This document shows positions 43,101 to 55,220 of a DNA stretch of 64,000 nt, in pieces. Location of the stretch: the NCBI RefSeq assembly GCF_965363235.1, contig NC_134847.1, positions 56,576,439 through 56,640,438 of the forward strand, given 5' to 3'. The notes below the pieces were generated by a model. That model did no database searches and was not told where the DNA came from. It saw nothing but the letters and a program-made list of their open reading frames with translations. Origin of the DNA: Mytilus galloprovincialis (taxonomy: Eukaryota > Mollusca > Bivalvia > Mytilida > Mytilidae). The translations under genes and the position numbers were made by a program. Position 1 is the first letter of the stretch. Each line of letters starts with the position of its first letter.

Positions 43101-46100
43101 TTTAAATGACCTCGATCACTTTAAATGACCTTATCTTATTTTTTAATGACTACATGCATTTTATTATTGCATTGTGAAATGGTAAAATACTGCTAACAAA
43201 CTTTTATCTTGTGTGGAATCATTTATTTTTGTGGGAAGCAATTTCGTAGGATGAGAACAAATTTATTAAATTCAAAATGAAAATTATATTTAATATGATG
43301 GTTTTATCAATGTTTGCATAAAAGCCAATACAATTGATAATAATACTACTGTAAACTCACATTTTGAATTGTTTTATATCAATTAAACAGGATTTTTCTC
43401 AAAATCCTAAAATTTAAAATCGCATTTAAGTCTAAAATGACAAAATCGCAATAATAAAAACTCGCAATAATTTCTGAATTTACAGTTCCTAAGGAAAATC
43501 TAACCAGAAGTAAGGTTATCATTCTTACAGCTACTCATTTTTTTACGGGTAATTGTATATTTCCCTTTCATCATAATATGAAATATTGAAAACAATTTCA
43601 TACAAAAAGTTGAAATGTCAACTATGATAACACTATCAATATGACATCATAACATAAAGAGTGACATAGTAACTTATTTGAGTAATGTGGAAGGTTTGTA
43701 ACCAAATGCTTATGTTCGTCTCTAATGATTGAAAAAAATTTATGCTATGAACTCTTCTAGAGATTATCTTATCTTGAGCAAATAAAGTACATCTGAGCAA
43801 GACCTTAAACTAGATATGTTGTATCTCCTATGATTGTTCAAAAATAACAGAAACATCTACAGAATATGAAGACAAAACAAGATGATTTCAATTCTTGATA
43901 AACTGCTTCTCCAAGTTCACCTTATGCACATATTCACACAACAATGAGAGCGATCATATACACTTTTTGACAAACAAAAAAAAGGTGTGACATGTAAAAA
44001 CATGAATAAAGTCCCATAACTCAGAAAAAGTGTAAGTTAAAATTGTTTAAAAGTACGCAGACCCTTAAACCACTATTCTTAATAATTTGGTATGAAGTAA
44101 ATCACTCGAGGCATTCTTGAGCTAGTGTATAACATGCTAACACCGGAAATACAATATGTCCCACAGATTCCTACTTGATATAAACGACAGCTGCTGCACA
44201 TATTTACATTTATCTAAACTCCTTTCAATATACATGTTCATCTTTACAAACAAACAAAAAACATAAATTTGTATAGAGTACTGGCCATTTATACTTTATA
44301 AATGATATGTGCTATGGTTGATGAAAATTCTAATTACATCACTAAATATAAGGCCTAAATATTTATTACTAGACCCATAACACAACTTGTCATCTAGGAA
44401 AAAATCACCAGAGATATTCTGATTTCAACCTGTATCAGCTGCTCCCATTTGTTTTCAATAGCAATGATCAAATGCAAAATAAAAGGGTTCAGGCTGTTCT
44501 ACTGTTTGTTTTAAAAGAGAGTCAAGAAGCAGAACCTCAATAACGGTAAACCTAACTTTCAAAAGGTTATGTCATTATTTTCATGTGTTCCCAACCCCTC
44601 TCAAAACCCATAGCAAACTTCAGGGAACAACCCCCTTACAAATCAGTAATATCTGATGCAGTTCTGGTTTTTCCTTCATATAAGAATGGTAAAAACATTG
44701 AAAAGATGACTAGATGGCCAACATTATTACCCTTTTTCATTTTAACATTTGGCACTAGATTGTATATTCATATCTGATGATTGTTGATGACTCAAACTCT
44801 CAAATTATAATCGCTGAAGTACTAATACATATATAATCTACCTATCTAATATGCATATCACATCAAACAAATTTAAAAATAAAAAAATAACCTCTTTATT
44901 GGTATCCTCCGTTCAAAATTTGCAAATGAAAATTATATATTTTTTTTTTTTAATATTATGAGGAAAAGAGTTCAATTATTGATGGATCATTTTTATGGAG
45001 AGTAGAAAAAAAACTTGGTATCTAAATTATAATCAATAGAGCTAAGATATTGAAAATTTTCTTCTTTAATCCATCAAAAATTTAATTGGATTAAATGTTA
45101 AATACATGAAATAATAGTTAAATACTTCATTATATTTACAATTCAACCTGAGTTTAATCATCAAACATGAGATTACACACAAAACTGTTGTTTGTTCTAA
45201 ACAACTGGACACCATGCATGAATACATTTATGTCATGTTTTGCAATTAACAGGAATAATTTGCATAAAACATATAAATATATTAGTATAAATAAGTGTAC
45301 AAAGAAGTATTTTATAACTACAATTATGTCAGGAATGTGGATAAAATGAAGCTAAACTCTCAAATTAAGGGGAACAAAAACATTATGTACTTGATTAATC
45401 ATCACACAGGAGAAAAATGTGTAAAAATGTAATTTCAAATCTATTTTCCTTAAACTATGATATTAAACTTAAATGTTCTACAGTATTAATTCATGTTCTT
45501 TCTTTATAATCAAAGCAAGTTGAAACCCATGTCACAAATTATGACCAGATTGTCTTAAAATCCCATCTAAGTGATATTTTCAAATCAAAGATTCTGACTG
45601 TGTAACACATGCAAACTCAACGTTGGCCTTCAAAGGCAATTATGTCCTTTAGATAATGTTGCTCATCAAATATTACAAATCAACACTTCACATCCGACTA
45701 AAACAAATCCAAATAATCTCTTGCAAGTACAAGACTTCAACATTCTGAATAGTAAAATTGCATATAACAAAATAAATTAAAAACTAAATGCACCAACAAG
45801 GCACAAAGATAACAAAAAACAATAAGGTTCTTTGATCACAGTATGAAAGGCATTCAGAAATACATTTTCAAAACCTGTGTTAGTACATGGGTTTTTTAAA
45901 TAACACTAAGTACATACATTCTTATGTGATCTGAGCAAAGAGAATTATATAATTACTGAGGAATTTTCAATTTTGGGGTTGAATCTTAAACCCTTTAAGA
46001 TGAGTATGGTAGGCTATCTTGTAATTTGGGCAAAAATTAAAAAAAGTGTGCTTGTCCAATATCAAAATTTAACACTATCCAAAACTAATTTACCAGAAAT

Positions 46101-46481
46101 AATTGCACTTGTTGTTGAAAGGCACTTGAAAAGAAATCTTAAAGGATGTTGTTTTAGTTAATCTGCCTGAAAAATGCTAGGAAGTGTGATCTGAAGTACC
46201 TTCCTCAGCTCTCAGAATAACTTTATTTCTAGAAAAGATAAAAATTTTCATTTTCTTCCTAAATGTACCTATGACCATTTTTCTAACAATTTTTATTATA
46301 AAATTATAAATTTAATATATTTACAATTGTTAAAACAAAATATATCTACATTTGTAACAATTAATTATGCATATTTTAATCAGCATATTTTATTAACGAG
46401 AGATCTGCATGTGGTTACCACAAGATATCACCATAGAATGTCTCTACTATAATAATCTCTAACACTAGGTGTCACTCTAAG
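40191..46481. other. AT-rich BAK 3' flank / possible long 3' UTR
   Basis: No coding exon is supported over 6.3 kb. Around 40380-40500 there is a short stretch (CAACTTTCTACTTTCTGCAT) that I associate with a dispersed mussel repeat. Beyond that the sequence is AT-rich and poor in recognisable repeats, unlike other intergenic parts, which would suit a long BAK 3' UTR. I cannot choose a poly(A) site. Confidence 0.45.
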
Positions 46482-49400
46482 TTAACTTCCTCTTTTGAAA
46501 TACAACACTGCAGCTACAGCAGCAAGACAGCACACACCAACTGCTATATAACCTACACTAGAGGGTAGGGTGTAATTTAGGGCATCACTCTGAAAATATA
46601 AAACGGTAAGATTTAAATCTTGTATCCATTATTTTACAAAAATGTTTTAAAAATAACAATCAAATTAATTAGGACAAAAAGCCTTTGTTATTACCAGCAT
46701 ACATTTTTGTAATAAGTATATGGGTCAAGTGTTTTCTGGTAAGTCACTTTAATAAGGTTTAAAACATTGTGCAAACTGCTTATTCTTTAACATTTTATGA
46801 AATCCAGTCCTGCTTTTTAACTACAGTTTTGTACATTGTCAACTAGAAGTTGAGATTGATAGAAGCAGTATATTCTGTGGATTATTTGTTCTTATGGTAC
46901 CGATTGTGGATTAAGAAAGTGAAAGAATATATATTTTTTTACATAATCTGCATACATATGAATTCAAACCTACAGATAGATTTTTTTTTCACTTGACCCA
47001 TAAAATTCCAGAAAATAAGACTGTTTCTTTAACTGATGTAGGTGTATCTATTTATAACAAAATTAATCACAAGATAAACATATCCTACCAAATATGACTT
47101 GTTTGAAATTATCAGATGATAATTAACATATATATCTTCCTCCATCATAGACAAATATAACAAGTTGTAACACAGTATCAAGTAACTATATGACAACTTA
47201 CCCATCCACCTCTTTGTACAATCCAATCCACTATTTTTTCCCTGATAAATCTCACTACATAATGAACTATTAGTTTAACAAACTGTCCAAACTGAGAAGC
47301 TTTTTCTTTGGAAACTTCTATCACAATACGATAGGCAAAACATAGTAATGCTGCTACACGTCCCCAGTTAATACCTTCAGCAAAAATTCTATAAATAGAC
47401 AACAAACATGGAATGTAATTAATGTTAACAATTTGTTTAAGATATAGCGGTATGAGGAGTTTTTTTTTAAAGCTTGATTTTTTAAAGTCCACTAGCGGTA
47501 ATAGAACTGGTTATATGCAATAAGTATATAGAAATAAGAAGGTGTGGTATGAGTGTAAATGAGAAAACTCTCTATCCTTGTCAGAATGTCTGAAAAAAAA
47601 CAAACCATTACAGGTCAAAGTATGGCCTTCAACAGAGTCTTGATTCACACTGAACTGCAAGCTATAAACAGCCCCAAAATCAGTAGTTTAAATGAATTCA
47701 AACAGAAAAACCAACTATCTAATCTAAAAAATAAAACAAACAAAAAACAAGAAACACTTTAATATAAATATGAACCACATCAACAAGTGACAACCGCTGA
47801 ACAACCAGTTCCTGACTTAAAATGGAGGCATTTTATTCACTAGTTTTTGATATAATTGTGTGATGAAAATATTTGTTTTATTCAACATATGTAAAATTAA
47901 AAATACCAGCAAATTGTTAAAAATGAAGTGTCGCAGATTTGGAAAGTGCATTCCGGCACACATTACATCTTATCAGTGCATTTCAACCAAATATGAAGTA
48001 TTTCTGTTTTGTAGCTAATGTCGCAGAGAAAAGTACAGAATTTTTGTTCTGACAATATAACAAATGTGTGGTAGGAACATATGGGTCAATATCTTAAATT
48101 TTTTTACATAGGCGGTAATGGTAACGTTTTTTCCCGTTGCTCAGTCCATATCGTAAACTTGGACATGTATGATAGCTCGTTTCCAAGCTGTGACATTTTC
48201 ACATATGTGGTTAAATTTTCGGGGTACGAAATGAGATTACTTTTTCCGTAAATTAGCATACCCCGAACATCCTTTCGTGATGCGGCTCCTTGTGGCAAAA
48301 TATCCCCTTTTCAACACAATAAGTTCTTTGAAAATTTAATACTTTGAACACATTTAATAGCTCCATATTTTTTTACACATTTATTCTATGTTCCTCTACT
48401 TTCCAAATCACCACAAATGGTTAAGCTCAGTCATTTGTAAAAAATAGAAACATGTACAATATCACTACACAGAGATTTTTTCTTTACACGTGACTTTTGA
48501 GTTCCTCATTTCGAGGCGCATTAGGGATGTTCTCCCATATATACAATTAGAATCAAGTGCTTTGAATTACTGAGGGGTAAAGATTGCTTTGATTTTGCAT
48601 AGTAAACTCAAAATGCATAGTATTAAATAAATTAGAACATATAAGGCAATATTTTTAATTTCAGAGTTATCTTTCTTTATCTATAATTGTATATGGAACA
48701 GATTAATTTGTATGCCATGCACAATATGTATTAAATTAAGAATAAAATACTTTTCTTTACATTATGGTTATACACATGCACATCATTTTATAATCAAAAT
48801 ATCTGAGTTCATTTCATTAATAAAATGCTTTAAGTAGACATGGATAGTATCTATTTGAACCAATAAATTTATTTTTGACAGTTGTTTACAGTGAATGAAA
48901 AAATAATACCTTTACGTAATAAACCAAAATTGAACTTGCTTACTTTTTGGCAACTCTGGCAAATACATCATATGCTGTGTCTTGAGTAATTCTCAACTGT
49001 TGTATCATATCACTGAACTCATCAGCATATCTCCTATTTATATCATCACCAATGATGGCAAGCTGTCTGCCTACTTGTGATGCTTGACTGAAAAATAAAG
49101 GTGTAATATATTATGACATTATATGCTTTGAATAAGAAAGACCAAACATGTATATGTGTATGTATCCTGGGAAGCTGCAATAGATGTATCAGTTTCATCA
49201 GCACCTGCCAAGGCTGTTTTGTGTCTCACAGTATTTATAGGGAAATCAAAAATTTGTACATTCCCCATCAAGAATGTCTTATTTTCTTTTAGTCTTATTT
49301 TCTTTTAATCAACATAATGTACATTAAAGTTGCTAAAAACAGTAGTGAAACATAATTTTTGTGAACATTTCTTCACCATAAAGCTTTTATGAGGTCAAAA

Positions 49401-50207
49401 GCAGATCAACCATAACAACCAATTTTAAGCATTTAGCAGGAAGTAGACCTGGGCATCACAATCATATAATTTAATGATTATCAATGTGTTTACATTATCA
49501 ATACATTTAGGTATAGGGACCTGGCTTTAAAAATATTGTTATCTTTTCTATTAGTGACTCAATTTATTTTAAAATATTTTCATACATGTATATGATATCT
49601 GCATTGAATCATATCACAACACAGCTTACACAAGCCAAGATGAGATTCATAAGCAAATTTATGATTTTGATTAAATAAACCATTTCCCTATATATAGCTA
49701 GTAAAGGCTTTTCCCCCTATATATAGCTAACAAATGTTGAATGTCCTACTTGAATGAAGTAATTCCCTTACAAATAGTTTTTAACCTATTGATTTTCATC
49801 AATTACACAGGATGTCAATTTATTTCTCATGATTTTTTTTTATAGAACTTTTTCAAAGTATTTGAATGTTCTTACTATGCTACCATTACTTCTGTTTTCA
49901 GTGGGCATGGTGGAACTAAAGGTCTTTTATTTTCTTGCTATGTAATTGTATCATATTACCTCAGTGGGTCAGATGTAAAATTCATAAACTCTTGAATCTG
50001 AGGTGTTGTCTCAGTTGAACTGTCGTCTGACTGACTGGATAGGTCCTCTGTATATCGTTCAAATAAAAAATTTCTCACAACATCCTCTGTCTCTTCTATA
50101 ACTTGTTCCTCTGATTCTGGAGTTACCTGCCCTTTACGAGGTGAAAGCTGCCTCATATCAGATGGTTTCTTTCCACCATTTCCCGAGCCTCCATCCCAGT
50201 AGGCCAT
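46482..50207 (-). CDS. BAK1: BAK-type pro-apoptotic Bcl-2 family protein, four coding exons
   Basis: Coding exons 50207-49960, 49087-48944, 47388-47202 and 46589-46482 join in consistent phase to 687 nt and 228 aa. BAK permeabilises the outer mitochondrial membrane during apoptosis. Residues 33-51 (SEEQVIEETEDVVRNFLFER) match the first helix of human BAK (SEEQVAQDTEEVFRSYVFYR). BH3 is in VGRQLAIIGDDINRRY (88-103). BH1 is in FAEGINWGRVAALLCFAYR (133-151). BH2 is in DWIVQRGGW (185-193). A C-terminal membrane anchor (about 204-223, VGYIAVGVCCLAAVAAVLY) ends in FKRGS. Length is close to human BAK (211 aa). A TTTTTTTAG acceptor ends at 50217, nine bases before the ATG, so a non-coding first exon lies further right. 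Splicing and motifs are clear; BAX or another family member is less likely given the BAK-like BH3 and N-terminal helix. Confidence 0.95.
47203..48943 (-). other. BAK introns 2 and 3 with dispersed repeat
   Basis: Intron sequence 47389-48943 includes the dispersed mussel repeat at 47535-47725 (ATTACAGGTCAAAGTATGGC, CTGCAAGCTATAAACAGCCC). A block at about 47945-48420 may be an element with ATTTGGAAAGT inverted ends, but the support is weak. Exon 3 itself (47388-47202) lies at the left of this span. Confidence 0.5.
47535..47725 (+). repeat. Dispersed mussel repeat (GGCCTTCAACA type), copy 2
   Basis: Colinear with 29150-29345: GGTATGAGTGTAAATGAGAA, ACAGGTCAAAGTATGGCCTT, GCAAGCTATAAACAGCCCC and ATTCAAACAGAAAAACCAAC. 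It lies in a BAK intron, opposite to the gene's strand. Confidence 0.8.
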
Positions 50208-50421
50208 ACTTCAACCCTAAAAAAAAAAATAGATACACAAATGTAAATAACATTATCATAATTTAGTAGTTCATCCTATCTACAATGAAAAAGTTCAAAA
50301 TTAAACAGTAGAAAGTATGAGGAGAATCTTGATTCATAAAATATTTCGTTTTGCCCTCTGCTTCATCAATTTTAGATTCAGTATACATGTATTTATAAGA
50401 ACCCTTCTTCATTTTTTATCT

Positions 50422-51410
50422 GGGGACAAAGTCCCCAATAACCATGATAACAGTAGAAAAATCAATAAAAAAAATAAAAAAAATCAGGAAAATTTTCCTG
50501 AATTTTTTATTGTACTAATGAACTCAAAATCGTTCAATTTTTTTTGATGTCGTGTTTTGAATTCCCGCATCTGCCCAGAATTCTACAATGTACTTCCTTT
50601 TTCTGGTCTCGTTTGTATGAAACTTTGAGCAAAATATATATCGATCAGTCTAGTATAAAATAGGAAGGAACGCAATACCATTTTCATTTTTAATAATTCC
50701 TTGATATGAAAAAAGTTGCCTGATAATAGCATTTCTTTGTTAACATTGCATATGATGTCATAACTTAAATAATGTCACAACGAAAATCCCTAACAATAGA
50801 CCTAAAATCAGAAACGTTACGGTATTTTTGTTTCTTTTGTCTAACAAATATTTAAGTTACAAAAAAATAATTCATAGACTTCGTCCCCATTTACAGGTAA
50901 TGCAGGCCTCATATTATGGGGACGAAGTCCCCTTTTACAATAAAAAAATCAATAAAAAAAAATTTAAAAATAAATAAAATAGGGGAAAATTTCTTGAAAT
51001 TTTCATTGTCCTAATGAACTCAAAATTGTTATGCTTTTTTAAATTCTCGCATTTGCGCAGAGCGCAGAAATCTACTTCCTTTTTTCGGTCTTGTTGTCAT
51101 GAGACTTTTGAGTTGTCTAGTAAAATATAGGAACTCAAGGAACACAATACCAATTTCATTTTTAATAATTCTTCAAATGTCTTTGATATGAACATGATGG
51201 ATGAACGTTACCTGATGATCGCGTTTCTTTGTTTTCATTGAACATGACGTGATAACATAAATAACATCACAAGTAAAATCCCAAACAACAGAACCAAAAT
51301 CTGAAATGTTACAGTATTTCCGTTTCTTTTTTAACAGATTTTGAACTTACAAAAAAAATAATTCATACAGAATTCGTCCCCTATCACAAGTAATGCCTGC
51401 TTCACATTAA
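50422..51410. repeat. Two tandem 496-bp units with palindromic GGGGAC..GTCCCC ends
   Basis: Unit 1 starts with GGGGACAAAGTCCCC (50422-50436) and ends with GACTTCGTCCCC at 50888. Unit 2 starts with GGGGACGAAGTCCCC (50918-50932) and ends with AATTCGTCCCC at 51381. The interiors are colinear (CTAATGAACTCAAAAT, CTACTTCCTTTTT, TTTCATTTTTAATAATTC, ATTTCTTTGTT). Even the 29-bp segment after each end is similar (TAATGC..GCCT/GCTTCA). The left end is itself a palindrome and the right end is its half. Confidence 0.85.
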
Positions 51411-52009
51411 CAATTAAGGCGAAATTACTATGTGTGGGAACGATCCCTGAGTTAACATGTAACAAGGATGAATGAACCTTATACTTTTTCAGTGAATAGG
51501 ACACAGAAATGTACATGTTTGTTCTTGACTTGGCCTGAATACTGACATGACTGAGGTGAAACCCAATAAAAATTCTTCTTTCATTTCAAATAAAGAAGAT
51601 AAAGATTATATTTAGCAACCTTACTGACAATAAATTTTCATTTGACAAATAGACAGATATGTAGAAAATTGACACACATGTCGAATAACGCTTTGTTGAC
51701 AAAAGTATGGCGTAAGCATGTTAGATTCTAAATTTAGCTTACTCTATGGAACTGATTTCCAACGGAATTCTTTCATGAAACAGTTATCTGTGTGGCTCTG
51801 GGCTTCGTTTTATATTGACAGTATTTTCTTATTTTGGTCTACTACTGTTTTTATTTTTTAGATAGTTATCCTTTGTGCGTCATGTTTTAAATCCCAAAGT
51901 GTTTGGTAATGGAACTCTCTTCTGAAGAAGTTACATACAATTATGATCGAAGTGAATACCCATTATACAACAAAAAATAATGCACCAAAAAGAACGTAAA
52001 TAAATTTCA

Positions 52010-52307
52010 GATGTCTTTTTTTGTTTGTAAATTTATAATCTTTATAATGTAAGGTATGCGCAAATAGGACTATAAAGTACAAAAAAGAAGACAATATCTA
52101 TATATAATGACTGACGAGTGTAAGATTTTCAACATGCAGTCGATATTCTATTATTTACGTACTTTTTTTTATTGCATGTGTACCTATATTATGTATTGTA
52201 TTGTTATAAATGTTGTACTGTTAAATAATGTCTCATATGTCGGTTAAAAGCTCATTAGAGCTTATGTTTGTCTATGTTTTATATACCATGCCGACTCTAA
52301 ATAAAGC

Positions 52308-52341
<34 letters not shown>
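52010..52341 (+). mobile_element. LINE-like 3' tail ending in (TTA)n
   Basis: The 3' end reads GTCGGTTAAAAGCTCATTAG + AGCTTATG, then ACCATGCCGACTCTAAATAA + AGCTTA, and ends in about ten TTA/ATT repeats. AAGCTC and GAGCTT form a 6-bp stem. The same layout occurs at 53230-53430. Microsatellite tails after a short hairpin are typical of CR1/L2-type LINEs. The 5' limit is not visible; no ORF remains. Confidence 0.6.
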
Positions 52342-52345
<4 letters not shown>

Positions 52346-52720
52346 CCAGCCATGTCAAATTGCCAAATTTTGATTGGATAATACGATAATATTTTTTCTA
52401 TCCCGTGGCTCAGTGGGCGTAATTTAATGTCACCCTCTCCTGCTAAACATTCACAAATAGATAATTTAAAGTGAATTAGCGTCGAAAGACAATGCGCATA
52501 GACTGTCAAAATAAAAATAAATATATCGCTTCACGGTTCAGTGTTGTTTTTTCTAATTAGTGTAACGTTATTTTGTACGTGACGTCATAGTTCAGAACTT
52601 TCAAGGCAATGATTAATGAACATTCAGAAATGGCATACTAGTATAATTGCATAAGACCACGAACAGCATTGTCAACCTCAGATTGACAATGTTTTCTAGG
52701 TGGAACAATCTGCTCTATTG

Positions 52721-52944
52721 AGGCCCCTCATGGGGGGGTCCTAGTAATCACATAATCACCATTTTTTTGCCAATATAATCACATAATCATTAAATATTTG
52801 CTTATCTTTAGTAATCAAATAATCATAAACTAAAAATACAGTCCTAGGTAATCAAATAATCATGAAATATTTGGCTTAATAATCAAATAATCATTAAAAA
52901 AAACGGCCAAGTAATCACATAATCAAAAACCCCATGAGGGCCCT
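52721..52944. mobile_element. hAT-like non-autonomous element with TAATCA-rich interior
   Basis: Perfect 8-bp direct repeats CTCTATTG flank the element (52713-52720 and 52945-52952). The ends AGGCCCCTCATGGGG and CCCCATGAGGGCCCT are inverted with one mismatch in 15. An 8-bp target duplication points to the hAT superfamily. The 224-bp interior has six copies of TAATCA(C/A)ATAATCA with variable spacers. There is no ORF. Confidence 0.88.
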
Positions 52945-53229
52945 CTCTATTGCCCTCTGAGCTATCATACAAATTGTGTACTATGTGTGGATCACTACTG
53001 GGTGACTTTTAGACAAAAAGAAAATATAGCAATCTTGAAAAGTTCTTCTGATATGTACTGATGATGTCTTATCACTGAATAAACAACGTAAGAGATATTG
53101 TATTATTTTAGTGACGACCGCATTGAGAGTTTGCATCTCATATACACCAATTAGTAGTCATATCACACATAATGGCTTACTTTTAAACAAAGGTCTTACT
53201 ATTCTGCTTTTATTCTGCATGTGCTATCT

Positions 53230-53430
53230 ATGTATTAATATATATATGTCATATATGTGATGTCTGTATGTTTGTGTTGTATGTGTATCTGATGTTATTA
53301 CATGTATGTTTTGTTTATTAATATCAGTCGGTTAAAGAGCTCTTAAGAGCTCATGTTCTTTGTTATTATGTATATATATATGCAACCCGACTTTAAATAA
53401 AGATTACTTTACTTTACTTTTACTTTAAAG
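53230..53430 (+). mobile_element. LINE-like 3' tail ending in (CTTTA)n
   Basis: CAGTCGGTTAAAGAGCTCTT + AAGAGCTCATGTTC then CAACCCGACTTTAAATAAAG, ending in TTACTTTACTTTACTTTTAC. GAGCTC TTAA GAGCTC is a perfect hairpin. It is a separate insertion of the family seen at 52010-52341, with a different microsatellite tail. Confidence 0.6.
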
Positions 53431-55220
53431 GTCTAACCTTGCGACTTGAAAGGAGGATTTTGTTTGACAAACTCTATACCAACCAAAAACAATGACCAGG
53501 TTAACTGCCAACTAGCAATTTTGTGATTAGTTTTTGGAAAATTGGAATTCTTTCTTCTATCAAATTTATGATATAGTAGATTACAAAATAGAAAGTTTAT
53601 ACTTTATAAATTGTAACAGAAAGCGAATCACAAACCCTGAAGTCTGAACTTTTAGTTAAATATTACTAGGTCACCAACTCGTAATTTTCTGAAAAATTCA
53701 AGTAAGAAAGAAAAATAAAAATCTTGTCCGAACATCTTCATGTGCAACTTCTACAACATGTACAATGTAAAAACAAAATATGTAAAGTGTAAAATGTTTT
53801 CAGATGTACTGATAGGGACACTTTTTCAACGCTAAGGTATTCATGTTAAGGTTGTATGAATGAAAATAAGAACAACGCACTATAATTCATAAGTCTCATT
53901 TGCTGGAAGATTGCCATCAAACATGTACCACCTGCATTCTTGATCGTTCACTCCGATATGTTGAAGTGTTTAAAACACCTTTGTAAATGCTGTTTTATTA
54001 TAACCAAAGCAATTTAGTGGTTATAATTTTTGGCTGTATATCGTATATGCTTTTTTATTTATTGATTTGTGTATCAATCAGTCTGTTAAGTTTTCTCGTT
54101 AAAATTGTCTCATCTTTATCATTTAAGGACTTTTAAAAGCGTTCTATGAGGTTTGAGTTTTTCTCGGAAATGTTGAGGGCACTATGGTGACATATACGTT
54201 GCTAAATTATATGTCGTTTCGTCTCTGATGGAAAGTTATCTCATTGGCAAGCATTCCACATCTTCGTATTTTTATCTATGTCTAATGTTCTCGAAAGGAG
54301 TATAGAAATGTCACGATTTCCCATGTTTCAATGTTAACGTTTACCTCTATTGTCTATCGTATTTAATTTTTAATTGGCACCATGTAACATCACTTGTTAG
54401 GTTATATACCAACCAAGTCAACAGTGCTTGGAAGTTCTGGCTAATTGAACAATCTGTATGGCCCTTAGTAGCCAAATTTGACCGTTTACCCAGAATCAAA
54501 CTTTAAGTAATCATAACACTTTAACACTTTTAATCTATACCATCCAGGGAATATTTCTGAGTAAATGTTTTTCATGTCACTTATTTGCTCCTTAAAATCA
54601 AAGCAAAATAGGAACGAGTCAGCAAGTAGAAGAAGAGGTTCCGATGGGAAGGCAATATATGTTGAGACACAAATTATCTAAACGTAACCAATATCATGGC
54701 ACCAAATACACAGTAAACATTATAGAAAAGAAAAGCAAAACGTATTCCCCCAGACGAGTGGTTGTAGACTTTGACTACAACTGGCATCTATTCTGAATGT
54801 CTGATAGGTGGCAAATAACAACACTTTTAAAGGACTTTAAATGAATATATGTAAAGCTTAGTTTCAGTTAATTCAGTTGTTCTTGATAAGATTACCGAAG
54901 TTAAGCCAATCAGACATAAAAACATAAAAAGGCCATGATTGTCATATATATTGATGAATACGCACCAAAGTAACAAATCAAAAAAAATGACCATGTTAAA
55001 ACATTTATGCCACTAGCTTGTTTTTCTGTACAGAGGAATTATAAAACAGGTAAATTCTTGAAAAAGTGGTACGCTTGATCAAAATGAAACAATTCGTGAG
55101 TTTCAGCATGTCCAAAATCTACAAAAATGTTCACATAATGGGAAAATCAAAAATTAAAGATACTAGAATGTGTTGCAAACTGCAGATAATTATTCAGAAC
55201 AAGTAACATAATTTGTTCAT

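Larger units (their letters stand above)
50208..55220. other. BAK upstream region (5' intron and beyond)
   Basis: No coding exon is visible. The region contains two tandem 496-bp units with palindromic ends (50422-51410), two LINE-like 3' tails (about 52010-52341 and 53230-53430) and a hAT-like element (52721-52944). A dispersed repeat fragment lies near 54200-54290. The non-coding first exon of BAK should lie here or further right, but I cannot place it. Confidence 0.5.

Noticed and set aside
47945-48420. Possible element with ATTTGGAAAGT inverted ends in a BAK intron
   Set aside because: Only about 12 bp match, no target duplication is visible, and no second copy lies in the window.
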